From: Xiphias gladius
Taxonomy: Eukaryota; Chordata; Actinopteri; Istiophoriformes; Xiphiidae
Direction: 5' to 3'
NCBI RefSeq assembly: GCF_016859285.1
Contig: NC_053417.1
Location: 22,846,706-22,910,705, forward strand
Length of the DNA: 64,000 nt
Positions 61,388 through 64,000 of the stretch are shown here, in pieces. The first letter of the stretch is position 1; the number at the start of each line of letters is the position of its first letter. Under the pieces are notes generated by a model. That model saw only the letters and a program-made list of their open reading frames with translations, was not told where the DNA came from and made no database searches. A program made the translations under genes and the position numbers.

Positions 61388-63807
61388 CTTATGGGAATGC
61401 TTTGGGAATAAGAGAGACATCGGGTAAAAACTCTTGACAGAAGTTAAGGTGTCAGAATGCAGTCTATTCAGATATTCATTTTGCCAAAACATCTACAGTA
61501 TATGTCATGTTTTATGGATATTCCTCAGTAATTTTGGTAAGTCTTATGTACAATATGTGTAGAATCAGCGTTTGGTCTGGTATCAATAAACTGTATATAC
61601 AGTGTCTGGTCTTGTCCATTGTTTAAATCCATGGAATGAGAGACCATGAGAGGGTATCAAGGAAAGTCTAACCTGAACATGGAGATCCAGGATACAACCA
61701 GGTGTGTGGAGTTAACAGTTCTGCACACAGAGATGCGCAAACAGCAGTAAAGAAAACAAACATCAGCTACAGCACGCAAAAAGCAATACAGCACCACAGG
61801 GCAGTAAAGCAGGGATTGTACTGTTATACAACTTCAGTGCAGCAGCTACTTTGTGTGTACTTAAAAGGTTTCAATGACTGGCTGCATAGAGCATTAAGAG
61901 ACAAAAACATGCAGAGCATACACAGAGGCAGCTGATAATCAAGTGGTCAAATTTCTGTTTACTCCAGGATGGGTCTGACTTACCGAGGAGGACTGATGAT
62001 CATGTGGTCGTTCCAGTTTGATACGGATGTCTGTCCCCTTTCCTCGGTCAGGTTTACCGGGCCCTGAACGACAGGTCAAAACTGTGTGAAATCAGTCATA
62101 TTGTATGTTTTGGTCGAAATAAAAGCATCTTGCACAACTCTTCTCCAGTAACTTAGACCATGCTTTGTTCACCCCACCAAACATTTTCGGCTACCTTCTG
62201 ACTTTTTTTTGTATTCATTATGAGTAAACATAGTATTTTGTAAAAAGTATTTTTTAAAAGTGATATTTTGTGTATTTAGTGTCTATGGTAGTCTGAAGGT
62301 CACATGGCTGACCAAAGAACTTTATATAAGGATACCTGAAGTGGCCTCACACACCACCCTGATAAAGATGAGATAGCCAAAATCATCTGGTGAGCACGGT
62401 GTACTGGAGAAGAGTTGTGCAATGTTTTTGAAATTTTGATGGACTCGGACCGAGGCTCAGACTGGTCTGCACCTCGCTGTGTGTGCATTCTCACAGAAAG
62501 AGACCGAAGCTAGTCATATGTTGCCCTCATTTCAATCAAAAATCTAGAACCAGCTACGATATTAAATAATGTTGGTAGAACAAAAGGAATACTCCAAAAA
62601 ATAAATTTCTGTTGAATTCTGTCACATCATTCCTATGGTCCACCCGAAAACTTTACTTCTACTACTATTATATCCACTATTGTCATCTGCCTTAATCTTC
62701 AAAATGCTTCTGACTTCTTTTAAAGCCTTACTAATATCCTGTAACTTCCAAGCACTACACCTCTCTCACCTGGGGAGTTCCCACGACTGGTGGTACTGGT
62801 GTTGCTGGTGCTGTCCTCCAGCCAGGTGCTGTAGGTGAAGGAGTCCCGCTTGTGTGGTGTCCCGGCAGACGACAGGCTTTCCTTGGGAGTGCACAGAGGA
62901 GAGACACAGCAAAACACAAGTGCCCATTAGCCGGGAAAACAAGCAGATGTCTTAAATACCAATTATCGTGTTGTCTCACAGGGACACATATATATAATAT
63001 AATATACCACTCACCATGCCTGTGTCATAGTCCTCTGTGGCCTCTGTCTCGTTCTCCTCCACCACACTGGCAAAGCTGCTAGCGTTGGAGGAGGAGCGGG
63101 AGAGGTCATGACCCTCAGGGATAGATGGGGCCCTGCCACCGAGATAAGAACTACACCCTGGGTTAACCACTCTCCAGCACAGCCAAACCTGATTTTATCT
63201 TACGTATAAGACACAGTCATTCAACATGCTGCTGCAGCCGAGGATAACCCAGCGCTTAGACACAAACACAGGTATGGCGACACAAAATGTGATTTCTGTG
63301 ATCGATATATCAATGTGATAAGGCTGTAACCTATCATAAACACCTGTTCTTGGCGGTTGTGAGCACTTCAGGGGAGCTCTGATTGGACGAGTTGTCAGAT
63401 TTGGGGTCTTGAGAGACGTGACCACTGTCAGGGGTCTTCTGGGTATTTGGGGAGTTCTCTCTACTGCTACTGGAGACATATAAATATATATATGTAGAAA
63501 ATATCAGAAAAAGCAAATAGAATGTAAGAAAGGCAATGGATGTGCAGGCACTGACATTTCTAACAAGTACAAGATAGTTAATTATGAACCTTAGTTCCAA
63601 GGCTTTAGATAGACAAGATATGAGAGGGACAGAACAAAAGGGTCTATGGATACACACAAAATAAATACAGCAGGAATGTGCAGGAGTCTTCTCTCACCTC
63701 TTCTCCTGGACTTCCTGAATGTTTTCAATGCCAATGGCACTGCTTCGCCTGGAGCTGAAAGGACCAGATTTTTTCCTGGTCGGGCTTTTCCCCGGGATTA
63801 TCAAAGA
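61217..63807 (-). CDS. rap1gap: Rap1 GTPase-activating protein 1, C-terminal exons (5' part beyond window)
   Basis: Five well-supported exons: 63807-63698, 63469-63344, 63132-63015, 62881-62770 and 62063-61984, plus a tentative last exon 61387-61217. Protein signatures in order: [88 protein letters not shown] and [14 protein letters not shown]. These follow the human RAP1GAP tail block by block and differ from RAP1GAP2, which is why I chose rap1gap. The region is Ser/Thr-rich, a regulatory tail of phosphorylation sites. The GoLoco motif and RapGAP catalytic domain (with the Asn thumb) are encoded upstream, past base 64000. The enzyme stimulates GTP hydrolysis on Rap1 at membranes and opposes integrin/cadherin signalling. 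In the human map this gene is megabases away from aurkaip1. Confidence 0.9.
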
Positions 63808-64000
63808 CTGCCAGGGAGAGAAGAGAGGAAGTCAGTGGCAGAGTTAAAATAATAATACCTTAAAAATCTTTGAGTAATAATAAATTAGCCTCAAGAGCAT
63901 GTCAATCTATTTATTTTTTACTGAGGGAAGTTAATGGTTATTTTGACTTAAGCATTCAAGTTTAATTTGAATTATCAGGCTGAGGAGTAACACGGCTCCC

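Noticed and set aside
61984-63807. Assignment of the RapGAP tail to rap1gap2
   Set aside because: The block order and words ([31 protein letters not shown]) match RAP1GAP; the RAP1GAP2 tail differs as I recall it.
1-64000. tRNA, rRNA, microRNA, CRISPR array or bacterial/viral insert
   Set aside because: None recognised by eye. Tandem repeats are eukaryotic microsatellites; spliced vertebrate genes fill the window. An Infernal/tRNAscan run would be needed to exclude small RNAs.

Overview
This window is nuclear DNA of a ray-finned fish. It carries six spliced vertebrate genes with large introns, abundant dinucleotide microsatellites, and several interspersed repeats that I recognise from acanthomorph/percomorph genomes (for example the ones at 5160-5690, 36018-36310 and 52411-52963). 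I rebuilt exon chains by hand from splice sites, reading phase and protein family knowledge. No database or alignment was used.

Layout. (1) 1-11560, plus strand: ccdc50, exons 2-12; exon 1 is not seen and probably lies upstream. (2) 14779-17073, minus: a small TNF-receptor-superfamily receptor, best fit TNFRSF9 (4-1BB) with OX40-like features, complete in 7 exons (280 aa). It is convergent with ccdc50. (3) 21792-42999, minus: dvl1 (Dishevelled-1), complete in 15 exons (728 aa; DIX-PDZ-DEP), with a CpG-rich promoter. (4) 45411-54531, minus: mxra8, complete in 10 exons (447 aa, two Ig domains, one TM). It uses a GC-AG intron. (5) 55560-56665, minus, with a non-coding first exon at about 57995-58080: aurkaip1 (mitoribosomal protein mS38), 210 aa. 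(6) 61217-63807 and beyond, minus: the 3' end of rap1gap (C-terminal Ser/Thr-rich tail). Its catalytic domain lies beyond the right edge.

The dvl1-mxra8-aurkaip1 order is the same as in human 1p36.33. ccdc50 (human 3q28) and rap1gap (human 1p36.12) are not neighbours of that trio in human, so the block combines conserved and rearranged linkage. The genes do not form one pathway: Dvl1 is a Wnt transducer, the TNFR is an immune co-stimulatory receptor, Mxra8 is an adhesion-type Ig protein, mS38 belongs to the mitoribosome, Rap1GAP switches off Rap1, and Ccdc50 is a ubiquitin-binding adaptor. I found no clearly new biological system. The best leads are: a (TG)n tract at the 3' splice site of the in-frame-skippable DEP exon of dvl1; a 1350-nt symmetric RS/RE-rich cassette exon in ccdc50; a GC-AG intron in mxra8; an unexplained 259-codon ORF in dvl1 intron 1; and a GC-rich divergent small ORF opposite the dvl1 promoter.
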